From DATAES01 sp963721305 (GTDB taxonomy: Bacteria; Actinomycetota; Acidimicrobiia; Acidimicrobiales; JACDCH01): a stretch of 64,000 nucleotides of DNA. The notes under the pieces were generated by a model. That model worked only from the letters and a program-made list of their open reading frames with translations, was not told the origin of the DNA and did not search any database. A program made the translations under genes and the position numbers. Where the stretch lies: the NCBI GenBank assembly GCA_963721305.1, contig CAVRIR010000003.1, positions 868,001 through 932,000 on the forward strand, written 5' to 3'. This document shows, piece by piece, positions 8,533 through 16,992 of the stretch (the stretch's first letter is position 1; every line of letters begins with the position of its first letter).

Positions 8533-8690
8533 TCCCTCGCTCCCGTCCGGACTCACGGCCCGCATCGCTGCGGACCGAACACCGTCGGCCCCGGGGTTCC
8601 ACCGGGTCGGCCCCACGCCACTGGGCGAGGGGTTCGCGGGCTCTCACCGCCGGTTCGGACTCTCACCAACTGCTGCATCCCGCGAGGGAG
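8533..8690 (-). promoter_or_regulatory. FMN riboswitch (RFN element) upstream of ribD
   Basis: On the minus strand the leader contains the conserved RFN blocks in order: AACCGGCGGT, GAGCCCGCGA, GGTGGAACCCCGGGGCC followed by GACGGT, then AGTCCGGACGGGAG. The closing P1 helix can pair CTCCCTCG (8690-8683) with CGAGGGA near 8533-8539. The element ends about 40 bases before the ribD start, so control could act on transcription or by hiding the start region; no T-run terminator was seen. It should lower rib expression when FMN is plentiful. Confidence 0.9.
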
Positions 8691-8703
8691 TGCGTACCCC
8701 GAA

Positions 8704-8733
8704 AGTGTAGAACCGGTTCTACCGACCTCCCAA
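8704..8733 (-). promoter_or_regulatory. Candidate rib operon promoter with embedded palindrome
   Basis: On the minus strand TTGGGA (8733-8728) and TACACT (8709-8704) are 18 bases apart, and the latter is a good -10 box. A start 6-8 bases beyond would place the transcript just before the riboswitch P1 helix. A perfect 14-bp palindrome, TAGAACCGGTTCTA (8708-8721), sits between the boxes and touches the -10, the position expected for a repressor operator. The assignment rests on position and symmetry only. Confidence 0.45.
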
Positions 8734-8761
8734 TGTCGACCACGAGAACGGGCTCGTCCGG

Positions 8762-9232
8762 TCAATGAGGATGTCCGCCGCCGAGCAATTCGAGGGCATG
8801 CGGGATCACGTCGAGGATGGCGGTCAGGGTCTCGACCGCGCCGGCGGAGGACCCGGGCGTGTTGACGATGAGCGCCTCGCCCCGGCTGCCGGCGATCGCC
8901 CGGGAGAGGCGGCCGAGCGGGCTGACCAGGCGCATGGCCTCGGCCAGACCCGGCGCCTCACGGTCGATGACGGCGCGGGTGCCTTCCGGCGTGAGATCGC
9001 GAGGACCGAAGCCGGTGCCACCGGTGGTGACGACGAGGCCGGCGAAGCCGTCGCACAAGTCCGTGAGCGCACTCGCCACACTGTCGACGCCGTCCGGGAC
9101 GACCCTGCGCTCGTCCACCGTGAAACCGTCGGCGATCAGCCTCGCGACCAGAACGTCGCCCGACTTGTCCTCGCGAGTGCCGGCGACGACGCCGTCGGAC
9201 ACGGTGAGGACCTTGGCGAACAGGACGGGCAC
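8762..9232 (-). CDS. MoaB/MogA-family molybdopterin protein
   Basis: A 156-residue single MoCF-binding-domain protein. Family motifs are TVSDGVVAGTREDKSG, LVVTTGGTGFGPRDLTPE and SRGEALIVNTPGSSAGAVE. MogA/MoaB proteins adenylylate molybdopterin before molybdenum insertion; which of the two this is cannot be decided. The GTG at 9232 lies ten bases after the rsmB stop. It is the last gene of def-fmt-rsmB-moaB, just upstream of the riboflavin promoter and riboswitch. Confidence 0.85.
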   Translation of the reverse strand: MPVLFAKVLTVSDGVVAGTREDKSGDVLVARLIADGFTVDERRVVPDGVDSVASALTDLCDGFAGLVVTTGGTGFGPRDLTPEGTRAVIDREAPGLAEAMRLVSPLGRLSRAIAGSRGEALIVNTPGSSAGAVETLTAILDVIPHALELLGGGHPH

Positions 9233-9242
9233 GGCCGGCAAC

Positions 9243-10373
9243 CTATCCAGCGACGCGCAGGCGAAGGAGGTACATCCCGTCCGTGCCGGCCGCTTGGGGC
9301 AACAGGCGTGCGCCGCGTCCGAGCACCATCCAAGGTTCGCCCGGCGGTTCGAGGGGCGCCATGTCCGGTCTCGTGGTCGCGAGGTGCTCGTCGATCGCCT
9401 GCGCCTCCGCGTCCGTGAGGGTGCACACGCTGTAGGCGAGGACGCCGCCGGGGCGCACCAGCTCGGATGCTGCATCGACGAGCTCGCGTTGCAGCACGCC
9501 GAGTCGCTCGACGCTGTCTTCGTCGATCCGCCAACGGGCGTCGGCGCGGCGCCGGAGCGTGCCGAGGCCGGAACACGGCGCGTCGACGAGGACGCGGTCG
9601 AAGCTCTGCGGGACGTACGGAGGGCACCGGCCGTCCGCCACCAACGTCGACACGTTGCCGAGCGACGCTCGCCGGACGTTGTCGCCGATGAGCGACGTCC
9701 GCGACGCGCGCGCGTCGCTCGCGGCAACCAGGACCGCGCCGGTGCGCGCCATCAACGTCGCCTTCCCGCCCGGGGCCGCGCACAGATCGGCGACCCGGTC
9801 ACCGGCGCTCGCGCCCACGAGCTCGGCGACCCACTGTGAGGCCGCGTCCTGCACGTAGTCGTCGTCCCGCACGGTCGCGGACGCGGGCTCGTTCATGGTC
9901 TCGAGCGCAGCCGTTGCGTCATCCGACCCGAGATCGGCGCGGAGGCGCTCGACGATCCAGTCGGGATAGCTGAGGCGAGTGGCGTCGTCCGGCCACATCA
10001 CGGGCGTGGTCGCGACGCGGCGCAGGACGGCGTTGACGAAGCCCCGCGCCTTGCGAGGTGCCAGCTCGACGGTCTGGTTCACCGCCGCGTGCGCCGGGAC
10101 CTCGTTGAACTGCAGTTGGTACGCGCCGAGCCGGAGGATCGTGCGGATATCGTCGTCGACCGGTCGCAACAAGAAGCGGTCGACGAGGAAGTCGCACGCC
10201 CGCCGCATGCGGGTGGTGCCGTAGACGAGATCGGTCACGAACCGCCGGTCACGCGGCTCGAGGTCGCTGCGGTCCAGCTCGGCGCGCAGCGCGAGGTTGG
10301 CGTACGCGCCCTGCCAGTCGATGCGGTGCAACGCGCGCCGCGCGATGTCGCGCGCGCTGTTGTCCTCGCTCAT
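9243..10373 (-). CDS. rsmB: 16S rRNA (cytosine 967-C5)-methyltransferase
   Basis: RsmB/Sun, 376 residues. An N-terminal NusB-like RNA-binding domain (ARDIARRALHRID, FVTDLVYGTTRMRRACDFL, LRLGAYQLQF) precedes the Rossmann methyltransferase domain. That domain has the SAM-binding DLCAAPGGKATLMA, the VDAPCSGLGTLRRRAD motif and the catalytic-Cys segment AYSVCTLTDAEA. The ATG at 10373 lies one base after the fmt stop. It shares a translation-related cluster with def and fmt. Confidence 0.95.
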   Translation of the reverse strand: MSEDNSARDIARRALHRIDWQGAYANLALRAELDRSDLEPRDRRFVTDLVYGTTRMRRACDFLVDRFLLRPVDDDIRTILRLGAYQLQFNEVPAHAAVNQTVELAPRKARGFVNAVLRRVATTPVMWPDDATRLSYPDWIVERLRADLGSDDATAALETMNEPASATVRDDDYVQDAASQWVAELVGASAGDRVADLCAAPGGKATLMARTGAVLVAASDARASRTSLIGDNVRRASLGNVSTLVADGRCPPYVPQSFDRVLVDAPCSGLGTLRRRADARWRIDEDSVERLGVLQRELVDAASELVRPGGVLAYSVCTLTDAEAQAIDEHLATTRPDMAPLEPPGEPWMVLGRGARLLPQAAGTDGMYLLRLRVAG

Positions 10374-10374
10374 C

Positions 10375-11220
10375 TCATGTCCCGAAGGGATCGCCGGGTT
10401 GCCAGCGTGCGCCGTTGGCCCACGCGTGTGCGGGCATCCGGCCCTTTCCTTCCGGTTGCACCTCGAGGAGGTGAATTGGATCGGTCCCCGTTGGCGCAGT
10501 CACCGAGTCGGCCGCCGCGTCCAGTGACGTGCGCCAGATCTTCAGACGATGACCCCGGAACGTCGTCCACGCGCCGCCCACCCGCACGAGGCGATGGAGC
10601 TCGATGGCGGGCTTCGTCCAGTCGAGCTGCAGCTCCGTCGGATCGATCTTGTGCGCGTAGACCGGCTCGCCGGCTTGGGCGTCGGGCTCACCCAATCCGT
10701 CCGCGAGCGCCTCGACGACGAGTCGAGTTCCGATGTCGACCAGCGCGGCGCGCAGCTCGTCGGCGGTGGTATCGACACCGATCGCCACTTCGGCGCGGCG
10801 GTAGACGGCGCCGGTGTCGAGCCCTTCCTCGACGTCCATCACGCACACGCCGGTGACCGCGTCTCCGGCCAGGATCGCCCGCTCGACGGGTGCCGCGCCC
10901 CGCCACCGCGGCAGCAGGGAGAAGTGGACGTTGATCATCGGCACCGCGGCGAGCACGTGCGGCTTGATGAGCCGCCCGAACGCCACGACGACGCCGAGCT
11001 CGGCAGGCGGGTCGAGGTCGAGCACGTCGTCGATCCGATCCGTGACCGGAAGGTCGAGCTCGAGCGCGGCGGCCTTGACCGGCGACGGTACGAGAGCGCT
11101 CCCCCGTCCGCGCCGCTTGTCTGCCGCGGTGACAACCATCGCGATGTCGTGGCCGGCGTCGACCAGCGCTCGCAGGGTCGGCACCGCCATCGTGGGGGTG
11201 CCGAGGTAGACCAGCCTCAG
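10375..11220 (-). CDS. fmt: Methionyl-tRNA formyltransferase (CTG start)
   Basis: Formylates initiator Met-tRNA. The catalytic core shows VVAFGRLIKPHVL, MINVHFSLLPRWRGAAPVERAI (with the Asn/His of the active site) and MDVEEGLDTGAV. The first ATG in frame (11190) would cut off the first beta strand. The preceding codons read RLVYLGTPT, the typical start of this family, and the codon before them is CTG at 11220. That CTG overlaps the def stop as CTGA, exactly like the ATGA and GTGA junctions elsewhere here. The product is 281 residues, slightly short in the C-terminal domain. Confidence 0.92.
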   Translation of the reverse strand: MRLVYLGTPTMAVPTLRALVDAGHDIAMVVTAADKRRGRGSALVPSPVKAAALELDLPVTDRIDDVLDLDPPAELGVVVAFGRLIKPHVLAAVPMINVHFSLLPRWRGAAPVERAILAGDAVTGVCVMDVEEGLDTGAVYRRAEVAIGVDTTADELRAALVDIGTRLVVEALADGLGEPDAQAGEPVYAHKIDPTELQLDWTKPAIELHRLVRVGGAWTTFRGHRLKIWRTSLDAAADSVTAPTGTDPIHLLEVQPEGKGRMPAHAWANGARWQPGDPFGT

Positions 11221-11756
11221 AGGTCGCTACCGGATCCGGATCGGCTCACCGGCCGCAGGCCCCCGTTGAGGTTGATCTCCCGCAACCTGCGCATGGCTTC
11301 TTTGTGGGTGTCGGGATCGAGGCGCTCTAACAGGAGCACGCCGTCGAGATGGTCGAGCTCGTGCTGGAAGAGCCGGGCGACGAGCTCGTCCGCTTCGATC
11401 GAGACCTCGTTGCCGTCGAGGTCGTACCCGGTGAGATGCACTTCCTTCGGGCGCACGATCTCCCAGGACAGGCCAGGGACCGACAGGCAGCCCTCCTCGT
11501 AGGTCCATTCGCCGCGGTGCTCGGAGATCACGGGATTGACGATCGTCTTCAGGCCCTCGCCGTCCTGCAGGTCGTACACGAAGAGGCGCTTCTGCACGCC
11601 CACCTGCGGTGCGGCCAGCCCGAGACCCGACGCTTCGTGCAGCGTGACCGCCATGTCGCTCGCCAGGCGGACGAGCGTGCCGTCGACGTCCTCGATGTCA
11701 GCAGCCCGCTGCTTGAGCACGGGGTCGCCGAAGAGGCGAATGGTGTAAGGCGGCAT
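11217..11756 (-). CDS. def: Peptide deformylase
   Basis: Removes the N-formyl group from nascent proteins. All three metal/active-site motifs are present: GLGLAAPQVG (motif 1), EEGCLSVPG with the metal-binding Cys (motif 2) and QHELDHLDG with the two His and catalytic Glu (motif 3). It is 179 residues. It heads def-fmt-rsmB-moaB and is transcribed divergently from the methyltransferase at 11785, with only 28 bases between them. Confidence 0.97.
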   Translation of the reverse strand: MPPYTIRLFGDPVLKQRAADIEDVDGTLVRLASDMAVTLHEASGLGLAAPQVGVQKRLFVYDLQDGEGLKTIVNPVISEHRGEWTYEEGCLSVPGLSWEIVRPKEVHLTGYDLDGNEVSIEADELVARLFQHELDHLDGVLLLERLDPDTHKEAMRRLREINLNGGLRPVSRSGSGSDL

Positions 11757-11784
11757 AGAGAGTCAAGGCTACCGTCGGCTCCTG

Positions 11785-12423
11785 ATGGCGAGTGGTCCCG
11801 GCGCTCCCCACTACTTCGACGCAGAGCCGGCGAGCGCCTCTCGCCGCCGGACCGTCGACCTGGTGCTGCCCGACGTGTCGCTGCACCTGGCGACCGACAG
11901 CGGTGTGTTCGCCGCAGCGGCGGTCGATCCGGGTACGAAGCGCCTGCTGCTCGACGGGCCGCCGTTGCCGGACACCACCGACGGTGACCATCTGCTCGAC
12001 CTCGGATGCGGCTACGGGCCGGTCGCGCTCACGATGGCCAAGCGCGCGCCACGTGCAACCGTGTGGGCGGTGGACGTGAACACCCGCGCGCTCGCACTGT
12101 GCGCCGAGAACGCGCAGACGAACGGCATCGCGAACGTGCGCGCCGTCGCGCCCGACGACGTGCCGGCAGACGTGCGCTTCGCCGCGATCCTTTCCAATCC
12201 GCCGATCCGCATCGGCAAGGAGGCGCTGCACGCGTTGCTCGTCCGCTGGCTCGAACGGCTTGCCGAAGGTGGGCACGCGTTGCTCGTCGTGCAGCACCAT
12301 CTCGGGTCCGACTCGCTCGTCCGCTGGCTCGACGAAACCGGCTGGCCGGCGCGGCGGCTGTCGTCGCGGGCCGGCTACCGGCTGCTGGAGGTCCGGCGAC
12401 CGGCGAGGGCGGCGGACGGGTGA
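11785..12423 (+). CDS. RsmC-like class I SAM-dependent methyltransferase
   Basis: A 212-residue Rossmann methyltransferase. HLLDLGCGYGPVALTMA is the SAM-binding motif I, VWAVDVNTRALALC is motif II, and SNPPIRIGKEALHALL supplies the N-P-P motif typical of enzymes that methylate amino groups of bases. The size and motif spacing match the catalytic domain of 16S rRNA G1207 methyltransferase (RsmC), lacking the N-terminal duplicate, as is usual in Actinobacteria. It overlaps the next gene as GTGA. It starts a plus-strand trio set between def and priA. Confidence 0.85.
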   Translation: MASGPGAPHYFDAEPASASRRRTVDLVLPDVSLHLATDSGVFAAAAVDPGTKRLLLDGPPLPDTTDGDHLLDLGCGYGPVALTMAKRAPRATVWAVDVNTRALALCAENAQTNGIANVRAVAPDDVPADVRFAAILSNPPIRIGKEALHALLVRWLERLAEGGHALLVVQHHLGSDSLVRWLDETGWPARRLSSRAGYRLLEVRRPARAADG

Positions 12424-12950
12424 AGCAGCTCGACAGCACCGGCCTCAAGCGTCTTCACCGAGACTGGCGCCGGCGCACGCAGGCGCGGGTCGGGTTGATC
12501 CTCGAGTCGGTCGAGAGCCCGTTCAACGTGGGCTCGATCATTCGCACCGCAGCCGCGTACCGCGTCGACGATCTGTGGCTCGCCGGATCGTCCGCGCCGC
12601 TCGACAGCTCGAGCGTGCAAAAGGCCGCCATGGGAACCGACCGCTACCTCACCGTCGCGACCACTGCAGACGCGGCTGAGGCGATCTCGTCCGCCCGCGA
12701 GCACGGCTACGCGGTGATCGGTGTGGAGCTGGCCGACGAAGCGCGCCCTTTGCACGAGCTCGCCCTCGGGGACGCCGTGTGCCTCGTCGTCGGCCACGAA
12801 GACCGCGGCCTGCGCCCGGCCACCATCGCCGCCTGCGACGCAGTCGCCTACCTCCCGCTCGCCGGGCGCGTCGGCTCGCTCAACGTCGCCACCGCCGTCG
12901 CCGTCGCGCGTCTACGAAATTCGCCGTCAGGAATGGACACGCACGCATGA
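12420..12950 (+). CDS. TrmH-like RNA 2'-O-methyltransferase
   Basis: A 176-residue SPOUT methyltransferase without an N-terminal accessory domain. Motif 1 is SPFNVGSIIRTAAAYRV (Asn and catalytic Arg), motif 2 is CLVVGHEDRGLRP and motif 3 is YLPLAGRVGSLNVATAVAVA. It is closest to the tRNA Gm18-type group, but its substrate is not certain. The GTG at 12420 overlaps the stop of the RsmC-like gene, and its own TGA overlaps the ATG of the acetyltransferase, so all three genes are coupled. Confidence 0.85.
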   Translation: MKQLDSTGLKRLHRDWRRRTQARVGLILESVESPFNVGSIIRTAAAYRVDDLWLAGSSAPLDSSSVQKAAMGTDRYLTVATTADAAEAISSAREHGYAVIGVELADEARPLHELALGDAVCLVVGHEDRGLRPATIAACDAVAYLPLAGRVGSLNVATAVAVARLRNSPSGMDTHA

Positions 12951-14190
12951 GTGAGATCGAGGTACGAGGGATCAACGAGGACGAGCTCGCCGACTACCTG
13001 CGCTGCATGGGTACCGGGTTCCACTTCGGCCCGAACGTGTCGGACGAGTTGCTGGCGTACGGCCGTCGGCAGTACGACGACCTGTCTCGCCGGCTCGGTG
13101 CGTTCGTTGCCGGGTTCGCTGTGTGGGACGGCAGGGTCGTTCGGCACCGACCTGACGGTTCCGGGCGAACGGACCGTGGACTGCGCCGCCGTCACGCAGG
13201 TGACTGTCTTGCCGACGCATCGGCGACGAGGCCTGCTGGGGGCGATGATGCGCACGCAGCTGCAGGACGCCGTCGATCGGGGCGAGGTCGTCGCCATGCT
13301 CGTCGCCGCCGAGTGGCCGATCTACGGGCGCTACGGCTACGGCATGGCGGTCGAGGCTGCCGGCACGGTCCTCGACGCCTCCGTGGCCGAGTTCCGCTCG
13401 TCGGCATCGGACGGGACCGTCGAGCTCGTCGACGCCGAAACGCTGCTCACCCACGCGCCCGCGGTGTTCGACGGCAATCGCATCACGTCGCCGGGCGCCA
13501 TCACCCGCTCCGAACGGAAATGGCGGGACCTGACCGACATCGAGCCGAGCCCGTTCGCGAAGAGTCCCGCCAACCGCATGCGCGCCCTGCATCGCGACGC
13601 GGCGGGCAACGTCGACGGCTACGTGGTCTACGACCCGACCGAGAAGTGGTCGCACAACCGGCCTCGGGTCGAGCTGCGCGTCATCGAACTGATGGCAACG
13701 ACGCCGATCGCGTGGCTCGGTCTGTGGCGATACCTCGCCGCGAGTCGATTGGGTCAGCGAGGTGCAGGCCGGCGTGCGTCCCGTCGATGAAGACCTGCGA
13801 CCGCACCTCGTGGACGGTAGGGCCAGCCGTCAGGCCGACCGCAGCGACCACATGTGGGTCCGCGTGCTGGACGTGGCCCGAGCGCTCGCGGGCCGCACGT
13901 ACGAGGTGCCGGTGCGGACCGTCCTCGAGGTCCACGATCCGTACCTCGACCGGGGTGGGCGCTTCGAGCTCGACGCCGGTCCGGATGGAGCCACGTGCGC
14001 CACGACGGATCGCCGGGCCGACGTGTCCGTCGACATCGACGTGCTCGGGGGTGCGTACCTGGGTGCCGGTTCGCCGCTGCGCGGGTACGAGCTCGCGGGT
14101 CGGATCGTCGAGCACTCGTCGGGCGCCCTCGCTGCCCTCGAACGTGCCATGCGGACGTCCCGTGCCCCCTGGGCCACCACCGGTTTCTGA
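12947..14190 (+). CDS. eis: Eis-family GNAT N-acetyltransferase (two one-base frameshifts)
   Basis: Eis-type acetyltransferases modify amines, including aminoglycosides, using acetyl-CoA. The N-terminal GNAT domain reads MSEIEVRGINEDEL to FAVWDGRVV. After a +1 shift at 13140-13141 it continues GTDLTVPGERT, QVTVLPTHRRRGLLGAMMRT (acetyl-CoA loop) and IYGRYGYGMA, holding the Tyr used as general acid. A second +1 shift near 13740-13745 leads into DWVSEVQAGVRPVDEDL and the SCP2-like C-terminal domain. The protein ends in Phe, whose carboxylate acts in catalysis in known Eis. Without the two extra bases the product is 413 residues, normal for the family. Confidence 0.82.
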
Positions 14191-14215
14191 CCCCACCACC
14201 TGACCTCACCAGCTG

Positions 14216-14267
14216 CGAACTCCGGGGAGAAACGGGCGCCATGGCGCCCGTTTCCATCCAACATTCG
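14216..14267. repeat. Dispersed terminator-like repeat, copy A
   Basis: A block of about 52 bases that recurs with one visible mismatch at 45173-45225, 31 kb away. Its core (14230-14253) is a perfect 24-bp palindrome with arm AAACGGGCGCC centred on CCATGG, flanked by CGAACTCCGGGGAG on one side and TCCAACATTCG on the other. It lies between the convergent ends of eis and priA, where a bidirectional terminator would be expected. The hairpin ends in only three T residues on either strand. Confidence 0.8.
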
Positions 14268-14278
14268 TGCTGGGGGTG

Positions 14279-15799
14279 TCAGATGCGGAGGGGGTCGACC
14301 TCGATGCGGGTGCGGGCTTGCGGCCGGGGGGTGGCGGCGAGGGCGGCGCAGAGGGTCTGGTGGTCGGGGGCGCGGAGCAGCCAACGGTCGTCCACCGGGC
14401 CGAGCACGTCGACGCCGAGAGGCGACCCGAACGATTCGACGAAGGCGGCGGCGCCGGCCCCGGACACGGCCGCCATCGCGGACGCGGGCGGGAAGCCGAG
14501 TTCGATCCGGCGGGCCCGCTCGGGGCCGGCCAGGCGAGCCGGGTCGGCGTGGAGCACCGCGTCCAGCACCGGATGCTTCGGCTGGCGGGTCTGCGCGACG
14601 AGCCGGCCACCCCGGTCGCGGGGGCCGAGCATCCGCGCCGCCCGGGCCAGCAGTGCCATGGCCTGCTCGTCGGCGCGATAGCGAGGCGCCAGCAGCTCCT
14701 GGTCGAGGTCGAGGAACGCGACGATCCCGACATCACGCCGGACCCGGTGCAGCACCGCCTCGGTGCCGACCACGATCCTTTCATCGCCGTCCTCGCCGCC
14801 CACCGGCTCGTGCAGGATCGCTTCGAGCTCTTCGCGCGCTCGGCCCACGCCGACCCGAAGGTTCTTCAGCGCGGTCGACCCGCACGCCGTGCACACGACG
14901 GGCCGCTCGGTCCCGCACCGCTCACAGCGCAACGCGTCCGCCGGTTGCACCACCGCAGCACCGCATCGCTCGCAGGTCGCCACCTGACCGCACGCCACGC
15001 AGGCGAGCAGTCGCGACCGTCCCTTCCGGTTGAGCACGCACACGGCGCGCCGGTCCCCCGCCCGCCTGATCGCCTGCACGAGCCGGTCCGAGTACAGCCC
15101 CGACCGGGGATCATCACGGCGGCGATCGACGACGTCCAGGATCGGCCAGCCGGCGCGCTCCTCCGCTCGGGACGGCTCGATCACGCGGTCCGCCGCGTCG
15201 AGCGCTTCGAGCGACGGGCACGGAGACAACAGCACACAGGGGATCTCGGCACGACGCGCCCGCTCGATGGCGACGTCGCGAGCGTGCCAGGTCGGCGCGC
15301 GCTCCTCCTGCAGTCCTTCGTCGTGCTCGTCGACGACGACGATCGCTCGCGCGCTCGGCGCCGCGGCCCACGCCGCCGAGCGCCGCCCCTCGATGACGAG
15401 CGCCCCGTCATACGTCGGTGCCGGCGTCGCGGGTGGGACCCGCACGACGGTCACGCCGGACTCGGCAGACAACGCTCCCGAACGGTTCGAACCGTGGGCG
15501 TTCGACGCAGTGTCCAGGAGGTGCACGACCCGCCCCGCCCACCGCCAGGCCGCCCACGACGCGAGTGCCACCAGGTCGGGAGTCGTCCCCCCTCGCGACA
15601 CCTGCGCGATCGGCTTCAACACCGCGTCCGTCGCGGGTGCAACGTCGACGTCGGTCACCCAGGCGCGCACCCGCCGGCCGTGCAGCGCGACCCGGACGAT
15701 GCCCCCAACGCGCACCTGGTCCCGGAGATGATCCGGGACCAGGTAGTCGAAGCTCTTGCCGTCGAGTCCCGCGACGTCCGGGACGACGCGGATGATCAA
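14279..15799 (-). CDS. priA: Primosomal protein N' (PriA), actinobacterial form without helicase motifs
   Basis: A 506-residue PriA homologue. The N-terminal DNA-binding domain (MIIRVVPDVAGLDGKSFDYLVP and GGIVRVALHGRRVRAWV) is clear. The zinc-binding insert has paired cysteines in ACVACGQVATCERCGAAVV and CERCGTERPVVCTACGS. No Walker A GxxxxGKT sequence is seen in the ATPase region, and the DEAH box reads VVVDEHDEG. Actinobacterial PriA proteins commonly lack helicase activity while still acting in replication restart. The TTG at 15799 overlaps the metK stop. It ends the pyr-mihF-rpoZ-coaBC-metK run. Confidence 0.88.
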   Translation of the reverse strand: MIIRVVPDVAGLDGKSFDYLVPDHLRDQVRVGGIVRVALHGRRVRAWVTDVDVAPATDAVLKPIAQVSRGGTTPDLVALASWAAWRWAGRVVHLLDTASNAHGSNRSGALSAESGVTVVRVPPATPAPTYDGALVIEGRRSAAWAAAPSARAIVVVDEHDEGLQEERAPTWHARDVAIERARRAEIPCVLLSPCPSLEALDAADRVIEPSRAEERAGWPILDVVDRRRDDPRSGLYSDRLVQAIRRAGDRRAVCVLNRKGRSRLLACVACGQVATCERCGAAVVQPADALRCERCGTERPVVCTACGSTALKNLRVGVGRAREELEAILHEPVGGEDGDERIVVGTEAVLHRVRRDVGIVAFLDLDQELLAPRYRADEQAMALLARAARMLGPRDRGGRLVAQTRQPKHPVLDAVLHADPARLAGPERARRIELGFPPASAMAAVSGAGAAAFVESFGSPLGVDVLGPVDDRWLLRAPDHQTLCAALAATPRPQARTRIEVDPLRI

Positions 15800-16992
15800 A
15801 GACCCAAAGCGGACTTCAGGTCGTCGGCGCGGCTCGGATCCTCCCAGGTGAATTCCTTCTCCTGGCGACCGAAGTGCCCGTAGGCGGCGGTCTTCTTGTA
15901 GATCGGCCGGCGCAGGTCGAGGTCGCGGATGATCGCGGCCGGGCGCAAGTCGAACACCTCGCGCACCGCCTTCGTGATGGCGTCGACGCCGACGGTCTCG
16001 GTGCCGAAGGTCTCGACCATCACCGAGACGGGCTGCGCGACACCGATGGCGTACGCGACCTGGATCTCACAACGCGCCGCCGCGCCGGACGCGACCACGT
16101 TCTTGGCCACCCAGCGAGCGGCGTACGCCGCGGAGCGGTCGACCTTCGAGGGATCCTTGCCGGAGAACGCGCCGCCACCGTGACGAGCCATGCCGCCGTA
16201 GGTGTCGACGATGATCTTGCGTCCTGTCAGGCCGCAGTCGGCGTGCGGGCCACCGAGCTCGAACGACCCGGTCGGGTTCACCCACACGTCGTAGCCGTCC
16301 TCCGCGAACTGCGGCGGGACGAGCGGATGGATGACGTGCTCGATGAGGTCGGGTTTGATCAACGTCTCGGCGTCGAGACCCGGAGCGTGCTGCGTCGAGA
16401 TGAGGACGGTGCGCAGCCGCTTCGGCTTGCCGTCCTCGTAGTCGAAGGTCACCTGCGTCTTCCCGTCGGGACGGAGGTACGGCAGGATCCCGGCCTTGCG
16501 GACCTCGCTCAGCCGGTGCGCCAGCCGATGCGCCATCCAGATCGGGAAGGGCATGAGGTCGTCGGTCTCGTCGCACGCGTAACCGAACATCATCCCCTGG
16601 TCACCGGCGCCCTGGCTGTTGAGGATGTCCTCGCCAGACGTGCCGGCGCGCGTCTCGTACGCGGTGTCGACACCCTGCGCGATGTTCGGCGACTGCGGAT
16701 CGATCGACGTCATGACGCCGCAGGTGTTGCCGTCGAAACCGTACGACTCACGGTCGTAGCCGATGCCGACGATGGTCTCGCGCACGATCTTCGGGATCTC
16801 GACGTAGGCGTCGGTCGTGATCTCACCCGCGACGATCGCGAGGCCGGTCGTGACCATCGTCTCGCATGCGACGCGTCCCTTCGGGTCGACGTCGAGGATC
16901 GCGTCGAGGACCGCGTCGGAGATCTGGTCGGCCATCTTGTCGGGGTGACCCTCGGTGACCGACTCCGAGGTGAAGGTGAATCCGGTGTTCAC
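15796..16992 (-). CDS. metK: S-adenosylmethionine synthetase
   Basis: Makes SAM from methionine and ATP. Hallmarks are FTSESVTEGHPDKMADQISD near the N-terminus, GAGDQGMMFGYA (the ATP/methionine loop) and GGGAFSGKDPSKVDRSAAY (the phosphate-binding loop). It is 398 residues from the GTG at 16992. That GTG overlaps the coaBC stop (GTGA) and has GGAG six bases upstream. The methyltransferases in this window depend on its product. Confidence 0.97.
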   Translation of the reverse strand: MNTGFTFTSESVTEGHPDKMADQISDAVLDAILDVDPKGRVACETMVTTGLAIVAGEITTDAYVEIPKIVRETIVGIGYDRESYGFDGNTCGVMTSIDPQSPNIAQGVDTAYETRAGTSGEDILNSQGAGDQGMMFGYACDETDDLMPFPIWMAHRLAHRLSEVRKAGILPYLRPDGKTQVTFDYEDGKPKRLRTVLISTQHAPGLDAETLIKPDLIEHVIHPLVPPQFAEDGYDVWVNPTGSFELGGPHADCGLTGRKIIVDTYGGMARHGGGAFSGKDPSKVDRSAAYAARWVAKNVVASGAAARCEIQVAYAIGVAQPVSVMVETFGTETVGVDAITKAVREVFDLRPAAIIRDLDLRRPIYKKTAAYGHFGRQEKEFTWEDPSRADDLKSALGL

